Part shown: positions 8,172 through 14,406 of the stretch, one piece after another
Layout of the letters: each line of letters begins with the position of its first letter
Position numbering within the stretch: the first letter of the stretch is position 1
NCBI RefSeq assembly: GCF_000619825.1
Contig: NZ_KK211036.1
Location: forward strand, 62,001 to 126,000
From: Prevotella sp. MA2016
GTDB lineage: Bacteria > Bacteroidota > Bacteroidia > Bacteroidales > Bacteroidaceae
Length of the DNA stretch: 64,000 nt
Direction: 5' to 3'
Position numbers and translations under genes: made by a program
The notes under the pieces: generated by a model
Databases searched by the model: none
Seen by the model: the letters and a program-made list of their open reading frames with translations, nothing else
What the model was told of the DNA's origin: nothing

Positions 8172-8666
8172 ATGAAGTTTTTAGATTTAGTGAAACAAAG
8201 ATATAGCTGTAGGAGCTATCAGGAGAAAGCTGTGGAACAGCAGAAACTGGACTACATCATGGAGTGTGTACGCCTGGCCCCATCAGCAGTGAATAAACAG
8301 CCTTGGAAGTTTCGTCTCGTAACAGACGAAACTTCCAAGGCTAACCTCCAAACGTGCTATGGTCGCGAGTGGTTCAGTACCGCTCCGATGTATATCATCT
8401 GCAGCATCCTTCACGATGAGGAGTGGGTGCGTGCAGATGGTAAGCCTCATGGTAATATCGATATTGCTATTGCCGTAGAGCATCTGTGTCTGGCTGCAAC
8501 GGAACAGGGGCTGGCTACTTGCTGGGTTTGCAATTTCGATGCAGAAAAATGTAAGCAGCTCTTTACCTTTGCTGAAAATGAAGAGCCTGCAGTACTCATC
8601 CCCATCGGCTATGCTGCCGACGAGCTGAGGGAGAAAAAACGTAAAACAATTGCTGAGATAATGTGA
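8172..8666 (+). CDS. Nitroreductase family protein
   Basis: The 164-residue protein shows the family landmarks: YSCRSYQEK (FMN phosphate site), APSAVNKQPWKF, a central AIAVEHLCLAATEQGLATCW helix and the closing IPIGYAADELREKKRK. Such enzymes are FMN-dependent NAD(P)H oxidoreductases. Two perfect inverted repeats are embedded in the gene: a 17-bp stem at 8301-8340 in the coding region and a 14-bp stem at 8650-8682 that includes the stop codon. It follows the protease gene by 34 bp on the same strand. Confidence 0.92.
   Translation: MKFLDLVKQRYSCRSYQEKAVEQQKLDYIMECVRLAPSAVNKQPWKFRLVTDETSKANLQTCYGREWFSTAPMYIICSILHDEEWVRADGKPHGNIDIAIAVEHLCLAATEQGLATCWVCNFDAEKCKQLFTFAENEEPAVLIPIGYAADELREKKRKTIAEIM
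8301..8340 (+). repeat. Perfect 17-bp inverted repeat inside the nitroreductase coding region
   Basis: Arms 8301-8317 and 8324-8340 are exact reverse complements separated by the six bases CGTAAC. They encode the conserved QPWKF region and the residues after it, so the structure has formed without breaking the frame. Confidence 0.9.
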
Positions 8667-8682
8667 TGCATTATCTCAGCAA
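8650..8682 (+). terminator. 14-bp perfect hairpin spanning the nitroreductase stop codon
   Basis: Arms 8650-8663 and 8669-8682 pair perfectly around the loop TGATG, which contains the TGA stop. There is no long T run after it, so intrinsic termination is uncertain. A role in mRNA 3'-end stability is equally possible. Confidence 0.5.
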
Positions 8683-8705
8683 ATATATTAATAGGTATTA
8701 GTATT

Positions 8706-8906
8706 ATGGATTTCTTACCACAAGACCCAGCTATTTTGGTTTCGAGTGTAAATATGCTGCTTCGCGATGAAGAGTTCGATAGCCTTGAATCGCTGTGCTA
8801 TGCTTTCAATAGAGAACCCCAAGAAATAAAAGATTATCTCATGAAACACGACTTTGTGTGGAGTGAGCCACAAAAGCAATTCCGACCTACCGGCTACGAC
8901 GAATGA
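8706..8906 (+). CDS. DUF4250-family small protein
   Basis: This 66-residue cytoplasmic protein begins MDFLPQDPAILVSSVNMLLRD and ends with YLMKHDFVWSEPQKQFRP. The pattern of a PxDPxxLxSxVNxxLRD start and a YxYxxxxNQFR-like end fits DUF4250. The function of the family is unknown. The stop overlaps the start of the next gene (ATGATGA), so the two are translationally coupled. Confidence 0.75.
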   Translation: MDFLPQDPAILVSSVNMLLRDEEFDSLESLCYAFNREPQEIKDYLMKHDFVWSEPQKQFRPTGYDE

Positions 8907-9154
8907 TGACACGCTACAGTATAGAAACCGCCTATGCTTTTCTGCATCAGAAGCGTAATGTATATATCCATTCCCAACTCGACTGGCAAAAGGATGATAT
9001 CGAGTATGCCATTGCCAGCTATGTGGATGATATGAGTCAGGAACTGTATGAGGCCATTGCTGATGGCCGTACAGATTTCCTGAGAAATCATCTGCAGTTT
9101 CAGACCGATATCACCCAGGCTGTGAATAGGTTAGAACAGATGCTGGCATTATAA
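8903..9154 (+). CDS. Small conserved-looking protein of unknown function
   Basis: The 83-residue protein has no signal peptide or membrane segment and looks mostly helical, with the sequence DWQKDDIEYAIASYVDDM in the middle. I do not recognise a family. It overlaps the DUF4250 gene by 4 bp, and either of two adjacent ATGs (8903 or 8906) may be used. The tight coupling argues that it is a real gene acting with, or regulated with, DUF4250. Confidence 0.6.
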   Translation: MMTRYSIETAYAFLHQKRNVYIHSQLDWQKDDIEYAIASYVDDMSQELYEAIADGRTDFLRNHLQFQTDITQAVNRLEQMLAL

Positions 9155-9165
9155 TCAGCTGTCTG

Positions 9166-9696
9166 TTAATTCATCTTTGTCATGTGGTAGCCCATGCGCT
9201 TTAGCTGGATGGCGGCTCCCATGTGGTAGAGCTGGCGCAGGCAGGCTATATAACCATTGAAGGCTTCCTTAGTGCCTGGCTCCAGATGTTGGTGCATCAG
9301 GGCATTATAAACGCGTGATGCACATTCGCCAGTTAGCTTTTCAAGTTGGGTATAGTCATCGCCCTTCAGCAGCAGCACCTCCTCACGTATATACTCATCC
9401 ATGGCGTCGTAGCCGCGCTTATCTCTTATATAAGTGTACAGATCTTCAATCTTTGAATAAATGTCCCATTCGGTGTCCCACATCTTGGCTACTGCCATAC
9501 CGATATACATCATCCATCCAAGCGAAGCCGAAGGGTAGTTCTGAAATTCTCGGATGCCATCTGGAACATATGATTTAGCTATTTCTTCCCATTTCTCTTC
9601 AACATCGGGGCACTCGGGCAGACGCTCGTCTACCTCTTTCATACTCAGCAGAAACTGCTGTAAATCTTTGTGTAGTTGCTCTTCAAAATTCTCCAT
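9166..9696 (-). CDS. Conserved Bacteroidales hypothetical protein, helical
   Basis: The open frame extends to 9915, but the natural start is the ATG at 9696 (MENFEEQLHKDL), because the upstream part overlaps the flavodoxin gene and encodes Arg/His-rich nonsense. The resulting 176-residue protein is acidic, cytoplasmic and mostly helical, with a hydrophobic stretch SLGWMMYIGMAVAKMW near residue 75 and a GYDAMDEYIREEVL segment. I do not recognise a function. It converges on the coupled pair ending at 9154 with only 11 bp between them and no obvious terminator. Confidence 0.75.
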   Translation of the reverse strand: MENFEEQLHKDLQQFLLSMKEVDERLPECPDVEEKWEEIAKSYVPDGIREFQNYPSASLGWMMYIGMAVAKMWDTEWDIYSKIEDLYTYIRDKRGYDAMDEYIREEVLLLKGDDYTQLEKLTGECASRVYNALMHQHLEPGTKEAFNGYIACLRQLYHMGAAIQLKRMGYHMTKMN

Positions 9697-9740
9697 AAAT
9701 ATTATATTACATGATAGGCATAAATCAGAAAATGGTTTTC

Positions 9741-10469
9741 TTATCTGATGAAGTTCATGGGCTTCCATGGCTCGCGCTCGGGATAGTCGGGCGTGCCGTT
9801 GGCGTGAATCTTCTTCAGAAGGAAGGCCATGTTGTCGGCCAGTGTGCGCATGGTTTGCATACCCTCGGTGTCGAGCTTTACCTCGCCCTTTGCTGAGCCG
9901 TAGGCGATGTTCCAATATTGTGATGTGACCACAGGCATGTTCATCATCTCAAACATCATATTCAGTGTTTGGAGTGTGGCTGTGGCGCCTCCACGTCGGC
10001 ACACGGCTAAAGCGGCAGCAGGCTTGTTTCTCACCAGGTTGCCGGCAGAATAGAACAAGCGTTGCATCAGTGAGAGAATACCACCGTTGGGCTGACCATA
10101 ATATACCGGACTGCCTACAATCATGGCATCAGCCTCTTTCATCTTCTCGGTAACTACGGCGCACATGTCATCATTGAACACACAACCGGCACCGTTGTTC
10201 TGGCGGCAACCGCCACAGGCGATACACATGCGGACGGGTTTGCGACCTATCTGAACAATCTCGGATGCGATGCCCTGCTTCTCAAGTTCTGCCTCAATTT
10301 CCTTCAGGCAGCAGAATGTATTGCCATCGTTTCGCGGACTGCCGTTTACCAACAATACCTTGAGCGTTTTTCCCGATTCTGTATTTGCCAGCATGGCTGA
10401 TACGGGTGAGGTGATAGCTGCACCAGCAGCTGCCAGTGTTGTCTTCTTGATAAAATCTCTTCTGTCCAT
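9741..10469 (-). CDS. Flavodoxin-family NAD(P)H-dependent FMN reductase with Tat-like leader
   Basis: The 242-residue protein starts MDRRDFIKKTTLAAAGAAIT, a twin-arginine leader that suggests export with bound cofactor. The FMN-binding pattern follows: VLLVNGSPRNDGNTF (about 39-53), a CxxCxxC-like CIACGGCRQNNGAGC stretch (about 82-96) and VGSPVYYGQPNGG (about 118-130). This places it in the iron-sulfur flavoprotein/NADPH-dependent FMN reductase group. The Cys cluster could bind an Fe-S centre. It is divergent from a lipoprotein nitroreductase, suggesting an envelope redox pair. Confidence 0.88.
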   Translation of the reverse strand: MDRRDFIKKTTLAAAGAAITSPVSAMLANTESGKTLKVLLVNGSPRNDGNTFCCLKEIEAELEKQGIASEIVQIGRKPVRMCIACGGCRQNNGAGCVFNDDMCAVVTEKMKEADAMIVGSPVYYGQPNGGILSLMQRLFYSAGNLVRNKPAAALAVCRRGGATATLQTLNMMFEMMNMPVVTSQYWNIAYGSAKGEVKLDTEGMQTMRTLADNMAFLLKKIHANGTPDYPEREPWKPMNFIR

Positions 10470-10499
10470 ATTTTCTCTAATTTAATTTGTTTCTGGGTG

Positions 10500-10590
10500 C
10501 AAATTTACACATATTATTTTGTAAAAGTATAAAACAAATGCTTTTTTCTTCATAAATTTGCAGGCGATATGAGGAAAATTTGTAAATTTG
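10500..10590. promoter_or_regulatory. Divergent promoters of flavodoxin and lipoprotein nitroreductase
   Basis: The reverse strand has TAAATTTG (10500-10507) for the flavodoxin gene. The forward strand has two identical TAAATTTG boxes at 10553-10560 and 10583-10590, the second followed by CACC, for the nitroreductase. The duplicated forward box is unusual. Confidence 0.55.
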
Positions 10591-10669
10591 CACCTTATAT
10601 GGCCATACAAGATAACTGAGGCTCGAAAAGAAAATAGATAATTTAGTTATAATAAAAAACAAAAACGCT

Positions 10670-11296
10670 ATGACGAAGAAAATCGTTTTAGGTGCTGCAA
10701 TGGCACTGGTATTACTTGCAAGTTGCAATAATGGTAGCAACAATGTTAAGGAAGCAAATGAGACAGCATCGTTCGACGAAGTACTAACCTCACGTAGAAG
10801 TGTGCGTAACTACGATGCTACGAAGAAAATTTCGGAAGCAGAAGTACGCGATCTGCTTAAAGCCGTTCAGGATGCACCATCATGGGCCAACCAGCAGCCA
10901 ACGAAGTATTATGTAGCTATCAGCGATGAGAAACTGGCAGCTGTTCAGGATATGGTGGGTGGTAACAAGGAGCGTATCAAAAATGCCCCAGTACTTATCG
11001 TTTCTACCTTCGAGCGTGGCAAGTCGGGATTCTTCCAGGGTAATCAGACCAACGAGGTAGGTGATGGCTGGGGAGCTTACGACAACGGCTTGAGCGACTG
11101 CTATCTGATTCTGAAGGCACGTGCGATGGGCTTTGATACGCTAATCATGGGTATGCGCGATGCCGACAAGTTGAGAGAGGCTTTTGCTATTCCTGGCAAC
11201 GAAACCATCATGGCTGTTATCGCTCTTGGCTATAGAGCTGAGGAGCCCACTCGTCCAGAACGCAAGAGTTTTGATGATTTCGTGAAGTTCTTCTAA
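10670..11296 (+). CDS. Nitroreductase family lipoprotein
   Basis: The 208-residue protein has a lipoprotein signal ending LVLLASC (Cys19), so the enzyme is anchored in the envelope. The mature part shows SRRSVRNYDATKKISEAEV (FMN phosphate binding), APSWANQQPTKYYVAI and the late GYRAEEPTRPERKSFDDFV typical of nitroreductases. It could reduce quinones or nitro compounds with electrons from a periplasmic donor. That is inference. It is followed after one base by the lactonase-like gene. Confidence 0.9.
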   Translation: MTKKIVLGAAMALVLLASCNNGSNNVKEANETASFDEVLTSRRSVRNYDATKKISEAEVRDLLKAVQDAPSWANQQPTKYYVAISDEKLAAVQDMVGGNKERIKNAPVLIVSTFERGKSGFFQGNQTNEVGDGWGAYDNGLSDCYLILKARAMGFDTLIMGMRDADKLREAFAIPGNETIMAVIALGYRAEEPTRPERKSFDDFVKFF

Positions 11297-11297
11297 T

Positions 11298-12398
11298 ATG
11301 AATAGGTGTAAAATCATTTTGCTTGCTTTGTTGGGCTGTGCTTGTCAAGTTAAGGCACAGGACAACTTGATGATGCTGGTTGGTACATATACCGATGGCG
11401 GCAGCAGGGGCGTTTATTCCTATAGCTTCAATCAGAATACAGGAGAATCTGCGCTTCTTGACTCTCTGCAGCTGCAGAATCCTTCATACTTGACGATTTC
11501 TGATAATGGTAAGTTGGCTTATGTTGTCAGCGAGACTAACGATGACAGAGCAGCGCTTAACATTATTCGTCTAAGCAAGAATGGCGGGATACAATTACTC
11601 AATACAGAGAAGACAGAAGGGGCTGATCCTTGCTATGTAGCCAGCAATGGTAACGTGTCTGTAACTGCCAATTACTCAGGTGGCTCCATGAGCGTATTTA
11701 ACCTTCGCGATAATGGAGAAAAGGCTGCGCTTGGTACCAAATTCCTTGGTGCTACAGGCGGCCCTGACGTCTCTCGTCAGGAAGTGCCCCATGTGCATTG
11801 TGCATGTTTCACGCCTGATGGTGGATACATTTTGGCCACAGACTTCAGTGCGGATAGGATTCTCTCTTTCCGCTTGAAGGGGCAAAAGGTTATTGCTAAT
11901 GGCGTTGCAGCTAAAGTGAGTGCCGACTCTGGTCCGCGTCATCTGGTGTTCAGCAACGATGGGCGTTTTGCTTATCTGATGAATGAACTTTCTGGGAAGG
12001 TAACGGTATTTGCTTATGCGCAAGGACGATTGGAGCAGCTTCAGGAAATAACGTCAGATTGTGTAGGTGCTCGTGGTGGTGCCGATGTTCACCTGAGTCC
12101 AGATGGCAAGTTTCTTTATTCCAGCAATCGTTTGAAAGCTGAGGGTATAGCCATCTTCTCTGTGGATACTGCTACAGGACTACTCACTCGTATCGGTTAT
12201 CAGCCAACGGGGGCTCATCCTCGTCAGTTCAATATTACACCTAACGGTAAGTACTTGTTGTGTTGCTGTAGAGATAGTAATTGCATCCAGGTATATCGTC
12301 GTGATATGAAGACAGGCTTGCTAACTGAGCTCCATCACGAAATCCCTGTCAGCAAAGCCGTTTGCGTGCAGTTTAACGAAGTAGCAGATAGTTTATGA
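11298..12398 (+). CDS. Lactonase-family seven-bladed beta-propeller protein, exported
   Basis: A signal peptide (LLALLGCACQVKAQ) is followed by the start MLVGTYTDGGSRGVYSYSF typical of the 6-phosphogluconolactonase-like propeller family, and by repeated blade motifs such as NPSYLTISDNGKLAYVVSE, HLSPDGKFLYSSNR and HPRQFNITPNGKYLLCCCRD. The length of 366 residues is normal. Export means the cytoplasmic pentose-phosphate role is unlikely. A periplasmic sugar lactone or another ester is more plausible. The Cys in the signal region might be a lipobox. It overlaps the following GNAT gene by 4 bp (ATGA). Confidence 0.88.
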   Translation: MNRCKIILLALLGCACQVKAQDNLMMLVGTYTDGGSRGVYSYSFNQNTGESALLDSLQLQNPSYLTISDNGKLAYVVSETNDDRAALNIIRLSKNGGIQLLNTEKTEGADPCYVASNGNVSVTANYSGGSMSVFNLRDNGEKAALGTKFLGATGGPDVSRQEVPHVHCACFTPDGGYILATDFSADRILSFRLKGQKVIANGVAAKVSADSGPRHLVFSNDGRFAYLMNELSGKVTVFAYAQGRLEQLQEITSDCVGARGGADVHLSPDGKFLYSSNRLKAEGIAIFSVDTATGLLTRIGYQPTGAHPRQFNITPNGKYLLCCCRDSNCIQVYRRDMKTGLLTELHHEIPVSKAVCVQFNEVADSL

Positions 12399-12964
12399 GT
12401 TGTTTAGATATACAAAAAGCAACAAAGGCGCAAGCTGCTGACATAGCGCGTTTCATCATGATGGCGATGACAGACGAGTGCTGTCTTCACTTCTGTGGAG
12501 AAGGCCACGGACTGGATGATTTCTATGCAACGATGACTGAACTGGCCATGCGCGAAGATTCGCAGTACAGCTATCTAAACACATTGGTTGCAGTGGCCGA
12601 CGGTAGAGTGGTGGGCGTTGCTGTAAGTTATGATGGTGGCAGGTTGCACGAATTGCGTCGCACTTTTATTGCTGAGGCTAAAATGCGCTTGGGCAAGGAT
12701 CATTCGGGCATGGACGATGAGACACAGTCTGGTGAACTCTATCTCGATTCGCTAGCTGTATTGCCCGAATATCGTCGCAACGGCATCGCTAAGCGTCTAT
12801 TGAAAGCTACTAAATTGAAGGCCGACTTGATGGGGCTGCCTTGTGTGGGCTTGCTCGTAGATAAAGGAAATCCTGCAGGCGAGTCGCTCTACAACTCAGT
12901 TGGTTTTCGCTATGTGAACGATAGCGAGTGGGGTGGTCATCCGATGAAGCATTTGCAATGGTAA
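12395..12964 (+). CDS. GNAT family N-acetyltransferase
   Basis: The 189-residue protein has the acetyl-CoA loop LYLDSLAVLPEYRRNGIAKRLL (about residues 112-134) with the RRxGxA signature, and a C-terminal GNPAGESLYNSVGFRYVND strand-helix, both classical for GNATs. The substrate is unknown. Translation is coupled to the upstream lactonase gene through an ATGA overlap. Confidence 0.9.
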   Translation: MSCLDIQKATKAQAADIARFIMMAMTDECCLHFCGEGHGLDDFYATMTELAMREDSQYSYLNTLVAVADGRVVGVAVSYDGGRLHELRRTFIAEAKMRLGKDHSGMDDETQSGELYLDSLAVLPEYRRNGIAKRLLKATKLKADLMGLPCVGLLVDKGNPAGESLYNSVGFRYVNDSEWGGHPMKHLQW

Positions 12965-12995
12965 AAGTAATCATACATCTATTGAACAAAGAAAT

Positions 12996-13394
12996 ATGGC
13001 AAAGCGAGAGTATATACAAGCCAACAAGGAATGGTTGGAAGCGAAAGCTAAAGAGGACGGTGTGAAAGCACTGCCTAAAGGCATCTATTATAAGGTGCTA
13101 GGTGAAGGAAATCAAGACAGCACGAAACCAACGGTTCGTAATATCATTACCGCCCACTATACAGGTAGAACTATCGACGGAAAACAGTTCGATAGCAGTC
13201 GTGGTGGTGTGCCATTGGCATGCAGACTATGCGACCTTATTGAAGGGTGGATTATCGCTATACAGCAGATGCACATCGGCGACAAATGGGAATTGTATAT
13301 CCCTGCTGAAATGGGCTATGGCAAGTTTTCGCAGCCTGGTATCCCTGGCGGATCCACGCTTATTTTTGAGATAGAATTATTAGGTATATCATGA
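12996..13394 (+). CDS. FKBP-type peptidyl-prolyl cis-trans isomerase
   Basis: The 132-residue protein has the FKBP core: ITAHYTGRTIDGKQFDSSRGG, then LIEGWIIAIQQMHIGDKWELYIPAEMGYG and GSTLIFEIELLGI. The active-site aromatic residues of FKBP are in the expected places. There is no signal peptide, so it acts in the cytoplasm. The stop overlaps the start of the next gene by ATGA. Confidence 0.93.
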   Translation: MAKREYIQANKEWLEAKAKEDGVKALPKGIYYKVLGEGNQDSTKPTVRNIITAHYTGRTIDGKQFDSSRGGVPLACRLCDLIEGWIIAIQQMHIGDKWELYIPAEMGYGKFSQPGIPGGSTLIFEIELLGIS

Positions 13395-13918
13395 ATGAAT
13401 TCAGAGAAATGAGGCGCAAGCGTCAACTGCTACCCGAAGAGGAGAGTGTCGCTATATTGCAGAAATCCACATCAGGTACGTTGGCATTGCTAGGCGATAA
13501 TGATTATCCGTATGCCGTTCCTATCAGTTATGTGTATCAGGCGGGTCGACTTTACTTCCATAGTGCTATGGAAGGACATAAAATCGATGCTATCCGCAAA
13601 TGTTCAAAGGCGTCTTTCTGTATCATTGATCAGGACGACGTAAGGCCTGAAAAATATACTACGTACTTCCGTAGCGTAATAGCATTCGGTAGAATCCATA
13701 TTGTGGAAGATGAAACCGAGAAGTTGGCAATGGCCCGTATGCTGGGTAATCGCTACAATCCTAATCATGATGAAGACCTTCAGAAAGAGATAGAATGCGG
13801 GTTATCCCATATGTTGGTCATCCGCTTTGATATCGAGCATCTTACAGGAAAAGAAGCTATTGAACTGATGAAATCAAGGCATGAAAGAAACAATATTGTA
13901 AGAAAAAAGGATTGCTAG
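13391..13918 (+). CDS. Pyridoxamine 5'-phosphate oxidase-fold flavoprotein, NimA-like
   Basis: The 175-residue protein has a split-barrel FMN fold: GTLALLGDNDYPYAVPISYVY (about 30-50), LYFHSAMEGHKIDAIRKCSKASFCII (about 54-79) and TYFRSVIAFGRIHIV. This arrangement is that of the NimA family, whose members can inactivate 5-nitroimidazole drugs in Bacteroides but mostly have unknown natural functions. Whether this one confers resistance cannot be concluded. It is coupled to the FKBP gene. Confidence 0.85.
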   Translation: MNEFREMRRKRQLLPEEESVAILQKSTSGTLALLGDNDYPYAVPISYVYQAGRLYFHSAMEGHKIDAIRKCSKASFCIIDQDDVRPEKYTTYFRSVIAFGRIHIVEDETEKLAMARMLGNRYNPNHDEDLQKEIECGLSHMLVIRFDIEHLTGKEAIELMKSRHERNNIVRKKDC

Positions 13919-13967
13919 AATAATGGGAAGATTTGAGGTGAAATAACTAGGTATATTAATTCATTTT

Positions 13968-14033
13968 GTCTATTGAGTTAATTCGATAAGTCTATTGAGT
14001 TAACTCATGAAATCAATCGAGTTAACTCATAGT
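13968..14033 (+). repeat. Three 22-bp iterons with palindromic core
   Basis: Units at 13968-13989, 13990-14011 and 14012-14033 share the core GAGTTAAYTC. In units two and three this is the perfect palindrome GAGTTAACTC. The 22-bp period puts the cores on the same face of the helix. The likely role is binding of a regulator upstream of the phosphate transporter. Confidence 0.7.
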
Positions 14034-14035
14034 TT

Positions 14036-14079
14036 TCATAAACTCCTGCATATGTTAGATATTATGCAGGAGTTTATGA
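14036..14079 (+). repeat. 17-bp perfect hairpin
   Basis: Arms 14036-14052 and 14063-14079 are exact reverse complements with the 10-base loop TGTTAGATAT. No T run follows, so it is not a standard terminator. It adjoins the iterons. Confidence 0.85.
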
Positions 14080-14222
14080 TGAATGGTAGTATACATGGAA
14101 AAGGTATCTGTAGTTATTACAATCTTGTTACGCTGTTGTTACGCTCGTGTTACAATCCTGTTGTATGCGTTCGTGTAACCTATCTATCACACGAATGAAA
14201 TGTTTTTGTAACATGCTCAGCT

Positions 14223-14230
14223 TACTTTTG
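14223..14230 (+). promoter_or_regulatory. -7 box of the phosphate transporter unit
   Basis: TACTTTTG matches the Bacteroidota -7 consensus and lies 35-42 bp upstream of the small membrane-peptide ATG at 14265. Confidence 0.55.
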
Positions 14231-14264
14231 TAATGTCAATCACTAACGGTTGGCAAAGTCATTT

Positions 14265-14372
14265 ATGAATATAGAAAAAGCAGAAAGAATTCAGAGAGTC
14301 TTTAATTGGGTGAGGTTTGTCATCCTTGTGTTGTTTCTCACATTTGTTTTCATTGGACTATCTAGGGCTTAA
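14265..14372 (+). CDS. 35-residue single-span membrane peptide upstream of the phosphate transporter
   Basis: The ATG at 14265 opens a 35-codon frame with a basic amphipathic beginning (MNIEKAERIQRVFNWVR) and one hydrophobic segment (FVILVLFLTFVFIGL) before a TAA at 14372. It lies between a good promoter box and the transporter gene, 34 bp before the transporter ATG. A membrane peptide in this position could be a small transporter subunit or a leader. I do not recognise it, and coding status rests on composition and position only. Confidence 0.5.
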   Translation: MNIEKAERIQRVFNWVRFVILVLFLTFVFIGLSRA

Positions 14373-14406
14373 ACTACACGTGATTTTGATAATCAACTAA
14401 ATAGAA

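Larger units (their letters stand above)
13919..14264. other. Non-coding leader region of the phosphate transporter unit
   Basis: This 346-bp stretch has no convincing gene. It contains three 22-bp tandem units (13968-14033), a 17-bp perfect hairpin (14036-14079) and a GTTACG-rich stretch near 14127-14180, followed by the promoter of the small membrane-peptide gene. A 63-codon open frame across it is not credible because it spans the repeats. Confidence 0.7.

Noticed and set aside
13968..14033. CRISPR-like array
   Set aside because: Units are contiguous 22-mers with no spacers and only three copies, and there are no cas genes in the window.
14007..14198. 63-codon open frame before the phosphate transporter
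   Set aside because: It runs through iterons and a perfect hairpin and has no ribosome binding site or protein features.
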